Source: Ectobius pallidus
Taxonomy: Eukaryota > Arthropoda > Insecta > Blattodea > Ectobiidae
Direction of reading: 5' to 3'
DNA length: 64,000 nucleotides
Assembly: GCA_964059195.1 (NCBI GenBank)
Contig: CAXKWD010000001.1
Location: 157,282,532 to 157,346,531 of the forward strand
Positions 38,036 through 48,819 of this stretch are shown here, in pieces; the stretch's first letter is position 1; every line of letters begins with the position of its first letter. The notes under the pieces are model-generated. The model was not told the DNA's origin, made no database searches, and was given only the letters and a program-made list of their open reading frames with translations. The position numbers and the translations under genes were made by a program.

Positions 38036-38350
38036 AGGGGAAAAATGGTACTTTACGACACACCTGAGTCCCCCACTCCTACTCTCAATCCCTCCCCTAG
38101 CGGCGGCATTTGAACTACTAGCAGCGATGGTAGCGCCATCTCTTATGCAACTGATGAAACAGAAAAAATAATTTATTTCTTCTTTATTCTCTTCTTCTCT
38201 TCCTTTCCCGGCTCCTTCCACTCACCTCCTCTTCACCCTACCTACCTATTCGAGACCTATTCCTACTAGTAAATTTTGGATCAAGCGGGATTTGAACTCG
38301 GGACCCCTAGCATTATAGCTAGGAGTCTTAACCATTACGCCACGAGTGAC
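38036..38350 (-). repeat. tRNA-derived SINE, family E, copy 1
   Basis: The minus strand starts CACTCGTGGCGTAATGGTTA (box A), then CCCGAGTTCAAATCCCGC (box B). The body is purine-rich on that strand, with TAGGTAGGTAGGGTGAAG. Copy 2 (41868-42112) shares the order of all these blocks. Confidence 0.7.
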
Positions 38351-38469
38351 TGTTGTGTAATGAAGGAAGCTTTCATATATTTGAGTTATGATAGGGAGGA
38401 TTTCGTGAGTTTTAACGCGAGAATCTGTTTTTATAATTTTGAGATATTTTGTTAGTTATGAAAAGAGTA

Positions 38470-38685
38470 GTGTTGGTGCAAGGGAATTTTCCTACATCAA
38501 TTAAGCCATATTTTATGTAATAATACGGAGTATTTTATCATTGTGAAATATTATGTATGGTGCAAGGGTATTTTTGTATTGTGAAATAGCTTATTTTGTT
38601 GCAAGGGTCGTTTTTATAATTGTGAAATATTATGTGATGGTGCAAGGGTCTTTTTTTTATTGTGAAATATTAGGTGACATGTCAA
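38470..38685. repeat. Minisatellite, four units of about 40-60 bp
   Basis: Units of the form GTGCAAGGGT-TTTTT-ATTGTGAAATATTATGT recur near 38477, 38560, 38600 and 38640. A single diverged unit (GGTGCAAGGGTTATTTTCGT) lies at about 42200, also beside a family-E SINE, so the unit may belong to that repeat's 5' flank. Confidence 0.7.
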
Positions 38686-38951
38686 TTGCAATTATGCATT
38701 ACCAGCGTTGAGGTTGAACAGCGGCTACAGGCATGGCGGCATGCGGGGAAGCAGGGCAGACAGGAAGCAGCCAGGCGAGTGTGTGTGGAAAGGGGACCAG
38801 CTTGTGTCGCAAAGTACCATCTTCCCATAAAAATAAACTCAAAGAATCACTTTTAATGTAGCCTACTGTATCTTGTTTACCAAAAATAGATTTTTTTGCC
38901 AAAATAGTGTTAATGTGCACTGTGCTGGTCATTATACATATTACATGGGCC

Positions 38952-39704
38952 CATGGATGTCGGCAGGGGAGGGAAAGAGGGGCAGATGCCCTCCTCTGGA
39001 TTCTAGAATGTATTAAGTCTTGTTAATTTTTTGGTACTCTATACCTCTGTCAACCTGCAGTTGTTGCAATGAGAATAATAATATATAAAAATATTTAATA
39101 ATGAGTTTAGCAAGTATTGTTGTAAATGCATCAGTGTATTTATAATAATTTGTCACCAAGGCTGTTGCTCGAAAGAAAATTAAAAATTTGCAAACTATGA
39201 AAACTACTGCTTACGTCTTATATCGAAATCAAAATCATTTCCTGATATTGGGTCTGCAACTGTGTGTGCATCATAATGCTACCAAATCAAAAACGTTAAA
39301 TCCATAACAATGACGAATGTATACAGTTAACAAGTATCATAATAAATATGTCACACGATGCACAAGAGGGGAAATGTACACTCGCTTCCATTATGGTTTC
39401 TACAAACATTCCTATCGCTATCTGCTATCGCTCCACACACTGGCAACAAGTAGGATCGCATTTAGGGTCAACGGCACCCTCGATGAAGAACATCATTGGT
39501 ATCGCCCTACATAAACACCTGAAAGTGCTCAGGACCAACCAGAATGCAGGAGCATTTCCTTGAAGAAGGGAGGAGCTAGAGAAAAGCTTGCCACATCTTT
39601 CAGTCTAATAAATAAGAATCGTTGTAGATATTTTATTCACATTGTCCACATATTCTTGAGAATCCTAGTTTGCCCCCTAAATAAAATTCCTGGTAATGCC
39701 CCTG
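38952..39704. mobile_element. Probable hAT MITE
   Basis: The left end is CATGGATGTCGGCAGGGG and the reversed right end CAGGGGCATTACCAGG. The 8-bp flanks are CATGGGCC and CATGGGTC, seven of eight matching. No transposase. Ends are more diverged than in other hAT copies here. Confidence 0.55.
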
Positions 39705-40047
39705 CATGGGTCCACCCCATCCTATACAACAGACAAATTAGCAACTCATTAAATGGAGAATTGACACCACCATTTTCCCACTGCCACTCACCTGGCCAGA
39801 AATGAAAAGTGACTTAGACCATGGAGGCACAAGGACATACATCACTTCCCTTTGCAGTCCAATGCAGTGACTGGAGTGATGCATATAAATTGCTCATACC
39901 CACCAGATTCAAATGGATCTCACTGCTGCATAAAATTCTGAGCATTACCGGTAATATTAGCAGCAAGCAACCATTAGGTACATTATGAACTAGCAAAAAG
40001 CTCTGTGCAGCATATACAACTACAATACAATTATTAAACATTCTTAC

Positions 40048-40355
40048 CCATTCTTACTCCCGTTATCTGACCTCGTTGATTTGTTGGAACTAGTCGATAA
40101 TTTTCTTGTAGTCCTTTTAAGTCTCTGCTCATTAACACTTTCACTTATCTCTCCGGAAATCTCCTTAGAGTCTTCTCCGTTCAAACTAATATCTTCAGTC
40201 ATGTCTTTCATCACAGCCACTCCTTCACTTTCCTTCTTCAGATCCATCTCATTTTTTGCAATACCATCACAACCCTGCTCTTCAGCAACCTCCTTCATCC
40301 TTACATCCTCATCGTTTTCTTGTCTCTCTTCTTTTTCACTTACTGCTTTTTCCAT
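40048..40355 (-). CDS. ZMYND8: ZMYND8/PRKCBP1-like, first coding exon (exon A)
   Basis: Coding part of a 399-nt exon. The start ATG at 40355 has a good context (G at -3, G at +4), and an in-frame TGA lies 12 nt upstream within the same exon, which fixes it as the first in-frame start. It encodes 102 residues plus two bases of a Gly codon completed by exon B. The peptide starts MEKAVSEKEERQEND, is strongly acidic and Lys/Glu-rich (DVRMKEVAEE, EDISLNGEDSKEISGE), then basic near RLKRTTRKLSTSSNKS. It looks disordered, with no domain or signal peptide. The donor is AATGG/GTAAGA. A second GTAAGA nine bases upstream gives a phase that runs into a stop in exon B, so it was rejected. Confidence 0.8.
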
Positions 40356-40446
40356 GTCGGAACTTCAAATACCATACGAGGAAGGAGATTGAACATAACA
40401 GCTTCACCTTGAAAAATACTGTACTTGTCACTCTCTTCATCAGGTA
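40356..40446 (-). promoter_or_regulatory. ZMYND8: 5' leader segment with two overlapping upstream ORFs
   Basis: Starts at acceptor TTTGTTACAG/TACCTG. In 91 nt it has three upstream ATGs, at 40440, 40396 and 40375. The first opens MKRVTSTVFF; the other two share a frame, starting MFNLLPRMVF. Both frames run past the main ATG before stopping, so ribosomes starting there would bypass the main start. The main ATG has the strongest context. This could lower or condition translation. The alternative is that an upstream exon supplies a different frame. Confidence 0.6.
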
Positions 40447-40813
40447 CTGTAACAAACAAGATTAAAAGTTGTTTTAGAAATAGTCTGAATGATTTCCATT
40501 TGCTACTGCATAATATTATGAATGTCACTTACAAGAGATATAGCCTACACACTGTAAGAAAGACAAAGACAAAAGAGAAAGAAGATTTTGATTGAGATAT
40601 AGGTCTAATTAGTCCCTGATCAGTTATCTACAAAGAAATCTTTAACATAACAGATGAACTGCTTCTTAAGAAACCTTGATGACTCAGAACCACGAGAAAA
40701 ACTTTAACATCAAACAAAATGTATTTCCTTGCCAAGGAAGTATTATCGAGATGGTTCTTAAGCACAGAAGCATTAATGAAGGGTTATACTCTGCTAACTC
40801 CTTAAAAACAATG

Positions 40814-40884
40814 TTTTCAAAATTGAGCCTCTCTCGACAGAAAACCCCACAGCTGTACTTGAAACCTTTTCACCTTAGGCAGTC
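40814..40884 (+). repeat. Long-range inverted repeat, arm 1
   Basis: About 70 bp including AATTGAGCCTCTCTCGACAG, AAAACCCCAC, GCTGTACTTGAAACCTTTT and CCTTAGGCAGTCT. Its reverse complement, with about three mismatches, is at 50808-50876. Family unknown. Confidence 0.8.
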
Positions 40885-41170
40885 TACTGCCCATGCTCAC
40901 CACACAAAAGTGCAATCATATGATGGGCATCTGGGAGGACTTGTTTCATAAAACTAAGAACTGCAAAAGCATGGTAAAAAATTAGGAAAAGGAGAGGGAA
41001 AAGAGATCAAGTCATCCTATTAAACAAAAAAACCTAGGCTTTTAATTTACAAAATCAGATTCAAGCTCTGAGTCTGGGCTGATAACTGCAGTTAGTGACA
41101 CCCCTATGTGAATCCAAATTTACAGCCGAACTTATCTTCTAACAGAGATATGCTGTGTAACACACATTTA

Positions 41171-42619
41171 GGGCCGATTGTATAAACATCACTGACTGGA
41201 GATCAATTATGATCTAAGTTCAGAAAATGATCTGAGTTCAGGCTCGAGTCGTATTGTATAACACTGATCTAAGATCAACTAATCGAAGTTCAATTTTGAT
41301 CCTAGTTCATACATGAGCACTTGGCAACATCGCAGAAACAGATGAGTATCGCAAGACGAGAGCTTTGTTATTCTGTATTCCTCCGTATTTAGACTGTGTT
41401 ATGCGAAATGTGTTATTGAAATTAAGCAGAAAAAGGATCGTTCCTAATTGAAATTGTCTTGGGAAAATATAAAGATATTGTAGAATCCAAAAAACGGATG
41501 CGATAATATCCGTGCAAGAGCAAAATGCGATGAAAAATGTTCTGGTAATTTCATTCCTGGCGTTATAAATCGGCTTAACATTTTCACGGCTAAGGACGTA
41601 TAAATGCTTCTTCTCATGAACTGTATAAGAGCGGAGACGTAAAACTTAAGGAATTTTTGTTCATCTGTTATGTTGGTCATTCATGGAAACCAGGTAGCCT
41701 ATTCCACTGAACTTTTCTCTATCGATTTTAAACTTAATAGCCCACTGAAGTTTTTACCTCATGACTGCCTTATTACAATGTAAAATATCAGTTCTGAAAG
41801 AGTTAATAGGTCACATAAAGAAAGATAACGAAGAAAGCATTTGGGAAAATCCAAAAACAGGTCGCCCCTTAAGATCCTCCCACTTGAGATTTCCTAGTAG
41901 TTCCACCATAGTCTCCTAACTGTCTCTCGTTTAGCAGCGTTGAAAATTTGTAAACTTCTTATTTTTCCCCCTTTCTACTATTCAATCTCTTTTCTCCTTT
42001 ACCCTACCTACCTATTCCTACAATAAAAAATTTCAACCCAAGGAGATTCGAACACGGGACCGCTAGCATGACAGTCTCTAGTTTTACCACTACGCCATCA
42101 AGTGAACATTGAGGTGATAAAGGAGAATTCCTGTCTTTAAGGTTATGGAGCTGCATGAAATGGCGAAGATTGATAATTTCGTATTAGTTGCAATTGTGGT
42201 GCAAGGGTTATTTTCGTATTATAGTAATTAGTGCAACATAATAATAACGTACAGGTTATGCTGTAGTTATGTTACACTGCATTATAAGGAGCCTAAAACA
42301 TAGCCTATATACGCACAACTACGTTATAGCTAGAAATGTAGGAAGTTGTCTTTTGTGTATTTTCTTTATATTTATCGTAACCACACAGGTAGGCCTAATA
42401 TTATGTTTATAATGAGCTAATCTTATGTCTCAAATACGAAAACAGCCCCTTGAACTGAGATCAACTAGAGCTGGAGAAATTTCTCCAGTCAAAATTGATC
42501 CTAGTTCAGTGCGAATTTATCTCAGATTAGCGTTTATACAACAAAAATTTCCGAGTTCAGCGTGAACTGAGATCAATTTAGTCTCTGATCCAAGATCAAA
42601 CTGTTTATACAATCGGCCC
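41171..42619. mobile_element. PIF/Harbinger-type element with TTA target duplication
   Basis: The ends are GGGCCGATTGTATAAAC and its reverse complement, with TTA on both sides (41168-41170, 42620-42622). The subterminal regions are full of GATC-AAGTTCA and TGAACTGAGATCAA motifs in both orientations. At 1.45 kb it has no recognisable transposase and hosts a SINE at 41868-42112. The exact 3-bp duplication and GGGCC-type end are the PIF/Harbinger signature. Confidence 0.85.
41868..42112 (-). repeat. tRNA-derived SINE, family E, copy 2 inside the Harbinger element
   Basis: The minus strand has CACTTGATGGCGTAGTGG (box A) and GGTCCCGTGTTCGAATCTCC (box B), then the body GGAATAGGTAGGTAGGGT. Better boxes than copy 1. 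Confidence 0.7.
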
Positions 42620-43987
42620 TTAAAGGAATATCTAGGCCTGGCCTTTATCTACTACTCTAACATTGCTGTAGAAAATCATGTTCCTAATCAACTTAGACAA
42701 TCATGGTACTAATATCTTTATCTCATAAAAAATCATCTTTACCTGGTACCATTTTGACCATGCTTCTTTCTAATTGGTAGTGAAAAGAATATTTCATCAC
42801 AACAGCATGTCAATTAGGCCTTTATGTAGAGTTTCTGAAAAGATATGAAATCATTCTAACTAGGTGGAAGAAACTAAAGTAGGGCTAAAAAATTCTTAAC
42901 ATAAAATATGAAAGTACAAGTTTCATGAAGTGTTGGTTTTTATTACAAAACAGCAACAGGTGAAAATCATGTCTGTGTCACATCAACTCTAATTCCTACT
43001 GATTTTAACTATTAGGATGTCATCCTTAACATAGTCCTAATTCTACATTTGAATTTCCTCTTCTTTTGTAAAACGGCAAAGAAAATAAGGACTTTTGCAA
43101 CTTATTATCCGGATCCCAATTTATTACCAGCATTGCGAAGAACATTCCAACGACTTTCAATCGTATATCCTGATTTTTGTTTCCTGCAGCTTTATTGACT
43201 GATAAATAATAGTTGCCATGACTTCTGAAATGACCCTCGTATATACAACGAAAGCAAGTATGGTATCAAAAGAATAAAAAGTGAAAGTGGATAATTACAT
43301 CATCTGAATTTAACATAATGTAGGCAGAATATGTCAAAATTTACAAAAAAGTACAGGGTTCAGTTAGCCTTTACAAATGGAAAGTAACTTACTAACTCAC
43401 AGTGGAATTTCGTTGTGAAAGATAGCCTCAAGCAATACTTGGCAATACAAAGATTTATCACCAAGTATAATGAATCATATGTATTCTATGTATAAAATGA
43501 CAATTAGCATTTCAACTGTTTATTCACTAGAGTGGTTCTATATAGTTCAAGCTTTCAAAGCTATTGGTCTGTATACAAATTAAAACGTCAGACATAACTG
43601 TATAACTATCAGAACTTTGAGTACGGAATTAAAATAAGAATGTAACAAATATACTGGTTATTAATGGGAAAATACTTTCTTATTATTGGTATTCACAAGA
43701 TATTTCTGACCAGTAACCTTGAAAATTACTTTTTATCATGAATTCAACAATTGCAGAGTGGATACTGATAGGGGAACTCATACAGCAGTGCATGCTTAGG
43801 CCAATTAAATGCTTTTTCACAGATCTTCATAGATGTCAAAATTTAATTGGAACATCTGAATGATACCAATGTTCCAAGTTCAGGAATACTTTGCAGTGTG
43901 TTGGAACAGATTATCACTAATGGACAGCCAGGTTGTCATGACCTCAGTATTCTTAAGCATTAAATGCATCATGCTCGCTATTACATT

Positions 43988-44491
43988 AGGTATGTTCCCA
44001 AAGCACTCAGAAACCATGAACACATCATTTGCGCATGCGCTCTTTCTCCACACGCGTTCCCAAAGCGAGAATTCGTGATTCTGATTCTCAATCTTCTGTT
44101 CCATATGTTCTCATGGACAGTTTATGTGTACTATAAAAAAAGTTAGCGGGCTCTACTATGAATTGTTATCAGAGACATGCGCAGTAACCTATTTTCACGC
44201 GCCTGACTCCTCCCTCTAACAACCATGCATCTGATTTATAAGCATAGGCTACTTATATGTATGAATAATGGAAGATAATTAAAGTTTCCCAAAATAATCA
44301 TGTGTAACATGGTAGAGGGGAATACATATGAATATTCTCATATCACATTGATTTAACACAGAAACTATCAATCCAAAATTCTTCTAACCGTTCCCAAAGC
44401 GTAAAATCATGGATAAGTTACAGACTGGACATGTGCAGCAGGCCTACTTCAAATTCTCAAGCAGTCACGGGTTTGCTTTGGGAACATACCT
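43988..44491. mobile_element. MITE with AGGTATGTTCCCAAAGC ends
   Basis: 17-bp inverted ends, AGGTATGTTCCCAAAGC, are flanked by ATT on both sides (43985-43987, 44492-44494). The core GTTCCCAAAGCG is repeated inside, near 44058 and 44392, in direct orientation to the left end. 504 bp, non-coding. The 3-bp duplication hints at a Harbinger relative. Confidence 0.75.
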
Positions 44492-45298
44492 ATTATTTGC
44501 CCATTCCTGCTTTGTGACTTTTAAAATCACCATTAGGCAATAGAAATTTCCAGAGAGGCACATGGTTCATTGTTTTGTAATTAAACTCTGGGAGTCCAAC
44601 ACGTCCAGATTATGGGCCACTAAATATTATAGAAACAGACACAAAGATAACAAAATGTAACTGGCTTCATGAACAGTGTATATAGAAATGAAATTCTAAT
44701 TATATCCAACAACAACATTTACAAACAACATAAAGCTCTAAGTGAGAGAAAAAAAAGAGTTAAACAAAAAACAAAAGGATTTTAAGCAAATTCTAAAATA
44801 GACCATATTTTTAAAAAATACAATTTAGTTGTATGCTAATATTGTTAATGAACAGACTTAAAACTGTAAAAATAAACAGCATTTATGAGTTTTTCAGAGG
44901 AAAAAACATCACCATTAGAGAACAAAGGAAACTATGCTCACCAGAAAATAAACTGATTGCTGAGGAATAAGGCTCTTAGCAAGTTGATACTGAAAAGAAC
45001 AAGACAATATATAAATATTTCAAAAGTTAACCTAAAATTCAAATATCTAAACTATGAACATTTGAAATCAATTTTGCAAACCACTCATTCAATGAATTGT
45101 CTCTGGCATATCAAAGTAACATTTGGAAATCCCCCACATAGAGAGAGAAAAGCATTGTTGGGCTAAAATAATTCTTTGTTGTGGAAGAAAAAAATGAATG
45201 TTCAAATTATTCAAAACTTATTCACACCACAAAAATCCTGAAATCAATATATTTTTAAAATTTTAAAATCGTTGGCCATCATTGTGTATTTCCCATTA

Positions 45299-45634
45299 CA
45301 GTAGAGTCTCAATTATCCAATCTGAACTGAACCTGGAGTACGTCGGATCACTGAAAATGTCGGATAATGCATAAAAACAAAGAAATACACACTAAAACGC
45401 TGAAATATCATAATAGTTCCATAGCTTTAGCCTTCAGGTAAATTAGCGCCATCTCCGAAGGCACTTAAATCTTTATTGTGTGATATTTTGTACAGTTTTA
45501 CAGCTCAACATCATGGGATACTATAGCGTAGTTATAAAGTACACTAAAAATACTGCAAGGAACAAACTTTGTCTACCATGATGGATAATATAGAATGTCA
45601 GACGACCGAGGGTCGGATAAATGAAACTCTACTA
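45299..45634. mobile_element. Tigger/pogo-type MITE
   Basis: The left end is CAGTAGAGTCTCAATTATCC. The reversed right end is GTAGAGTTTCATTTATCCGA. TA precedes the left end; the right end has lost about two bases. No transposase. Confidence 0.75.
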
Positions 45635-47159
45635 CAAACCTACCAAACCACTGCAGAGTAATTTATAGAATACCGGTATCTAATGCTTGGAAATATTTCT
45701 GAAAACATTATACAATATTTTGACATTTAGACTGTAATTTCTAATAGCACGTCATGTGATTAGCATAACTTTCGAAGAAACACAATCTCTTGATAGGATA
45801 TAAGGTTAGACTAGGCCTACTGTGCTTAACCATGAGAAATTGGTATTCACTACAGTTTAATGTTGTCATCAGCCCGCTTGGTGGAAAATGGCTATTCTGC
45901 TTATTTGGCACATGATATGTGATGGCACCTTGTTCATGAGGAGTACCAATTAGATCATTAGCATAGCTGTAGCAAATTAAGGGAGCATTCACATTTTAAA
46001 AGTAGCATGCCATGTGCAACATGCTACCTGGGTGCATCTGCATGCTAGTTATTTAAAATATCAAATAAGTGAGTTGGTATGAGAATGCCAAACAGTAAAC
46101 AATTTAGAATAGAATTTGTACAAACTGTGAAAAAGTACCCATGCGTGTACTAACTTATATGACAGTGAAAGAGTACAGTAATTGAAATGAACAGGAAAGG
46201 CCTAGATAAGAATTGCTGAAACTTTAACCTCTGCAAGTAAATTACATTATTTTCAATTCTTTAGATAATTTTTTTTTCAATTGGTCATTTTTTTCCAGTC
46301 CTCCACGACCCCTGGAGCTCTCGACCATATGCATACCGTCCCAACAACTTTTTGGTGCATTTCATTTTCCCTTCTAGTATGTCCTAAATCAATGGGGAGC
46401 TGGCTGTTTACTTCACTACTAATAGAACTACATATTTTTGCTATGTTCAGTCATCTGTCATGCAGGGGTCGAGTCTATGATCTGATATCCACCTGATAGA
46501 GTGAGGGAAACCCCAAGAAAAACCTCACTAGGATTGGCTGCTATGAGGGTTCACCCACAGCAGGCCCAGCACTTAGGGCAATTGCCTATTTTGTGCTCGG
46601 TTTTCCCCAGGAGCATTTTAACTGGTCAAGTGAAAACATAGATTTTAAACTGTAGGTCGGTATGCTAGTTTGGTAAAATTGCAAAACTGTGAGCTACACT
46701 ACTTGATGAGCAACCTGCAACTAGGTAGTGCAGTTTACATACTATGCTACTTCAATGTGAATACTCACTAACATACATGTGTGAGTGATCTGCCTTCAAG
46801 AGCTAAAGGCAAGGCAGGTAAATGGTCAGTGTGCATATTCGCCGTGACACATATCACTTCATTCATAAAGATATTCCACAAGATCATTAGTGTCGCTGCA
46901 GCAGACTGATACATATGCACAAGCAATCCAGCTTTCAAGCTGATGGCAACTTCACAAGGTGTCAGCAATGATGGGTGAGACGACGACGATATGAATAAGG
47001 TCTAAGTGCCAGGTAATTATCCCAATAATGTTAACAACTAAGCTATTTTGTATTCAGTATGAGGGTGTCATAAGAAAAAATAAAAATCAAAAATAACTAT
47101 AATATCTTCTCCCTCATATAGGTCATTGGAGAAATCTGATTTTTCCCTTTAAGGGTGTA

Positions 47160-47438
47160 CAGGTAGGGGGGGGAAAAAGCGGACCGACTAAAATATCTAA
47201 GTTGCCGATACGAGCCACTGCGCATGCCTATCGGCATTCACACGATAGCAGGGAATATATTGAAATTTGTTCTAGTGTCGAATGTTAACTTAGCCCATTT
47301 CGAAACCCATTAGAGGTAACGTAAGAGGGTCGTAACTTGAGCTATAGCATCACAATTATCTGTAAATATCCTCATATTTGGGGAAATTCTTCCCCCATCA
47401 GCTACAAGAGTCGGTCCATTTTGTTTTCCCCTTACCTG
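47160..47438. mobile_element. TA-flanked MITE with CAGGTA ends
   Basis: The left end is CAGGTAGGGG and the reversed right end CAGGTAAGGGGAAAAC; both run into GGACCGAC about 15 bases further in. TA lies on both sides (47158-47159, 47439-47440). 279 bp, Tc1/mariner-like by target duplication. Confidence 0.8.
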
Positions 47439-48770
47439 TACATAAATCAAATGGGCTTAACATAAATATCAAATCTTCCTATGAAATTACTGGTACTAAA
47501 AGCTCTGGTAACAGTTCTATCAACTAGTTTTGTCTACAATAATCTGGGAATACAAATGAAAAATCACCAGGAAAAAATGAAACTGACTGTGTAACGAAAA
47601 TTTAAAGACACACTTAGACATACGAAGGTCTTACCACTTGTCTTATCCATAATCAAAATACCCTACCTAACTTAGTAAAAAAAACTAGAGCTTACCATTA
47701 GCAAAACTGCTAAGAGTAACCACTTTACTTCAAATTAGAACAGGGCAAAAAATCTCTACTCATCAGAGTGCCATTGGTGACAAAAATTCTCGGATATGCA
47801 ACCAAGGATGAATTATGAAAAATATTTACATTTTTTACTCTATCATTTTAATTACATCAAGAAAAATCAAAAGTAGTAGTAAAAACTGTCAAGAGTCATT
47901 GGCAGTCATGATCAAGATGACTGAATATTCGTGATGTGCAGGAATACCAGAAGTATCCAGATGTTAGCCATACAGTAATTCGACTCTTATATTAGTTTCT
48001 TATGATTTACCGCTGTTCTAATGTCTTCAGTAGCAAATAATGTAGGTTATACTTGACCTTTGTTACTACGACCATTAGAGTTTTCAATCTGTCAAAATAT
48101 TTCAAAAATATTTGGTTTATTATAGTAATTTATTATAAGCTACTGTACAGATTGAATAGTGACTCAGAAAGACACAAGCTAGTATTCAATCTTTATTTAA
48201 TAGGGGAGATGTATCAGTTGCCTTAGTCAAAACATGACTTTTACAGGAGCTCAATGAAGAAAGTCACATTACATGATTCAATGAGGATATCTATAAATGG
48301 ACCTATATTCTCAGAGTCTGATCCAAAAACTGCAACTGAGAAATAATACTTCATTTAATAGTATTTAATTAAATATTATAGTATTCAATAATACTTCACT
48401 GCACCAACAAGAAGTGTTAAAGCGGATTATTTTGTGTTTTTATTTTATTTTGCATGTCAAAAAATAATATCTAAAATGGAAACATGCAATAAAATTTAGA
48501 ACAAAGGGGAGGGTGTTATTCTCGAATACGGTTGTAACGCTGTACCACATGTAAAAATAATGGTGACGAAAATTTATGATTTGGCTATTGCCTTCATTCA
48601 GACTTGAAATTTCTTGCCCTGAATTAGCAAACAGTATGATTTGTTAATAACCTATGCTTTAAACAGTTTTCATCTCTTTCCAATCTACAATTATCTAATT
48701 GCCGTATGTCATAATACAAACACTGTGATATCTTCAGTAAAATGTAGCCTACATCATTATACTTAAAAGC

Positions 48771-48775
<5 letters not shown>

Positions 48776-48806
<31 letters not shown>

Positions 48807-48819
48807 AGAGAGAGAGAGA
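48776..48819. repeat. Poly-A followed by (GA)n
   Basis: About 28 A residues run directly into eight GA units. It could be a retroposon tail, but no body is recognisable to the left. Confidence 0.85.

Larger units (their letters stand above)
25749..40047 (-). other. ZMYND8: Intron of about 14.3 kb between exons A and B
   Basis: Phase-2 intron with donor AATGG/GTAAGA at 40047 and acceptor TTGTTTCAG. It contains the 30.3-31.8 kb nested element, SINEs and the 38.9-39.7 kb hAT. The stretches 25.8-27.4, 28.9-30.2, 31.9-36.9 and 37.1-38.0 kb are AT-rich, with no gene or strong repeat that I recognise beyond those listed. Confidence 0.75.

Noticed and set aside
38279..38349. Possible minus-strand tRNA gene
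   Set aside because: The anticodon arm is plausible, but the same head occurs with the same body at 41868-42112 and, partly, at 58003. It is a SINE family.
40340..40528. 62-codon minus-strand frame overlapping exon A
   Set aside because: It crosses the splice acceptor at 40447. The exonic part is an upstream ORF ending just past the main start.
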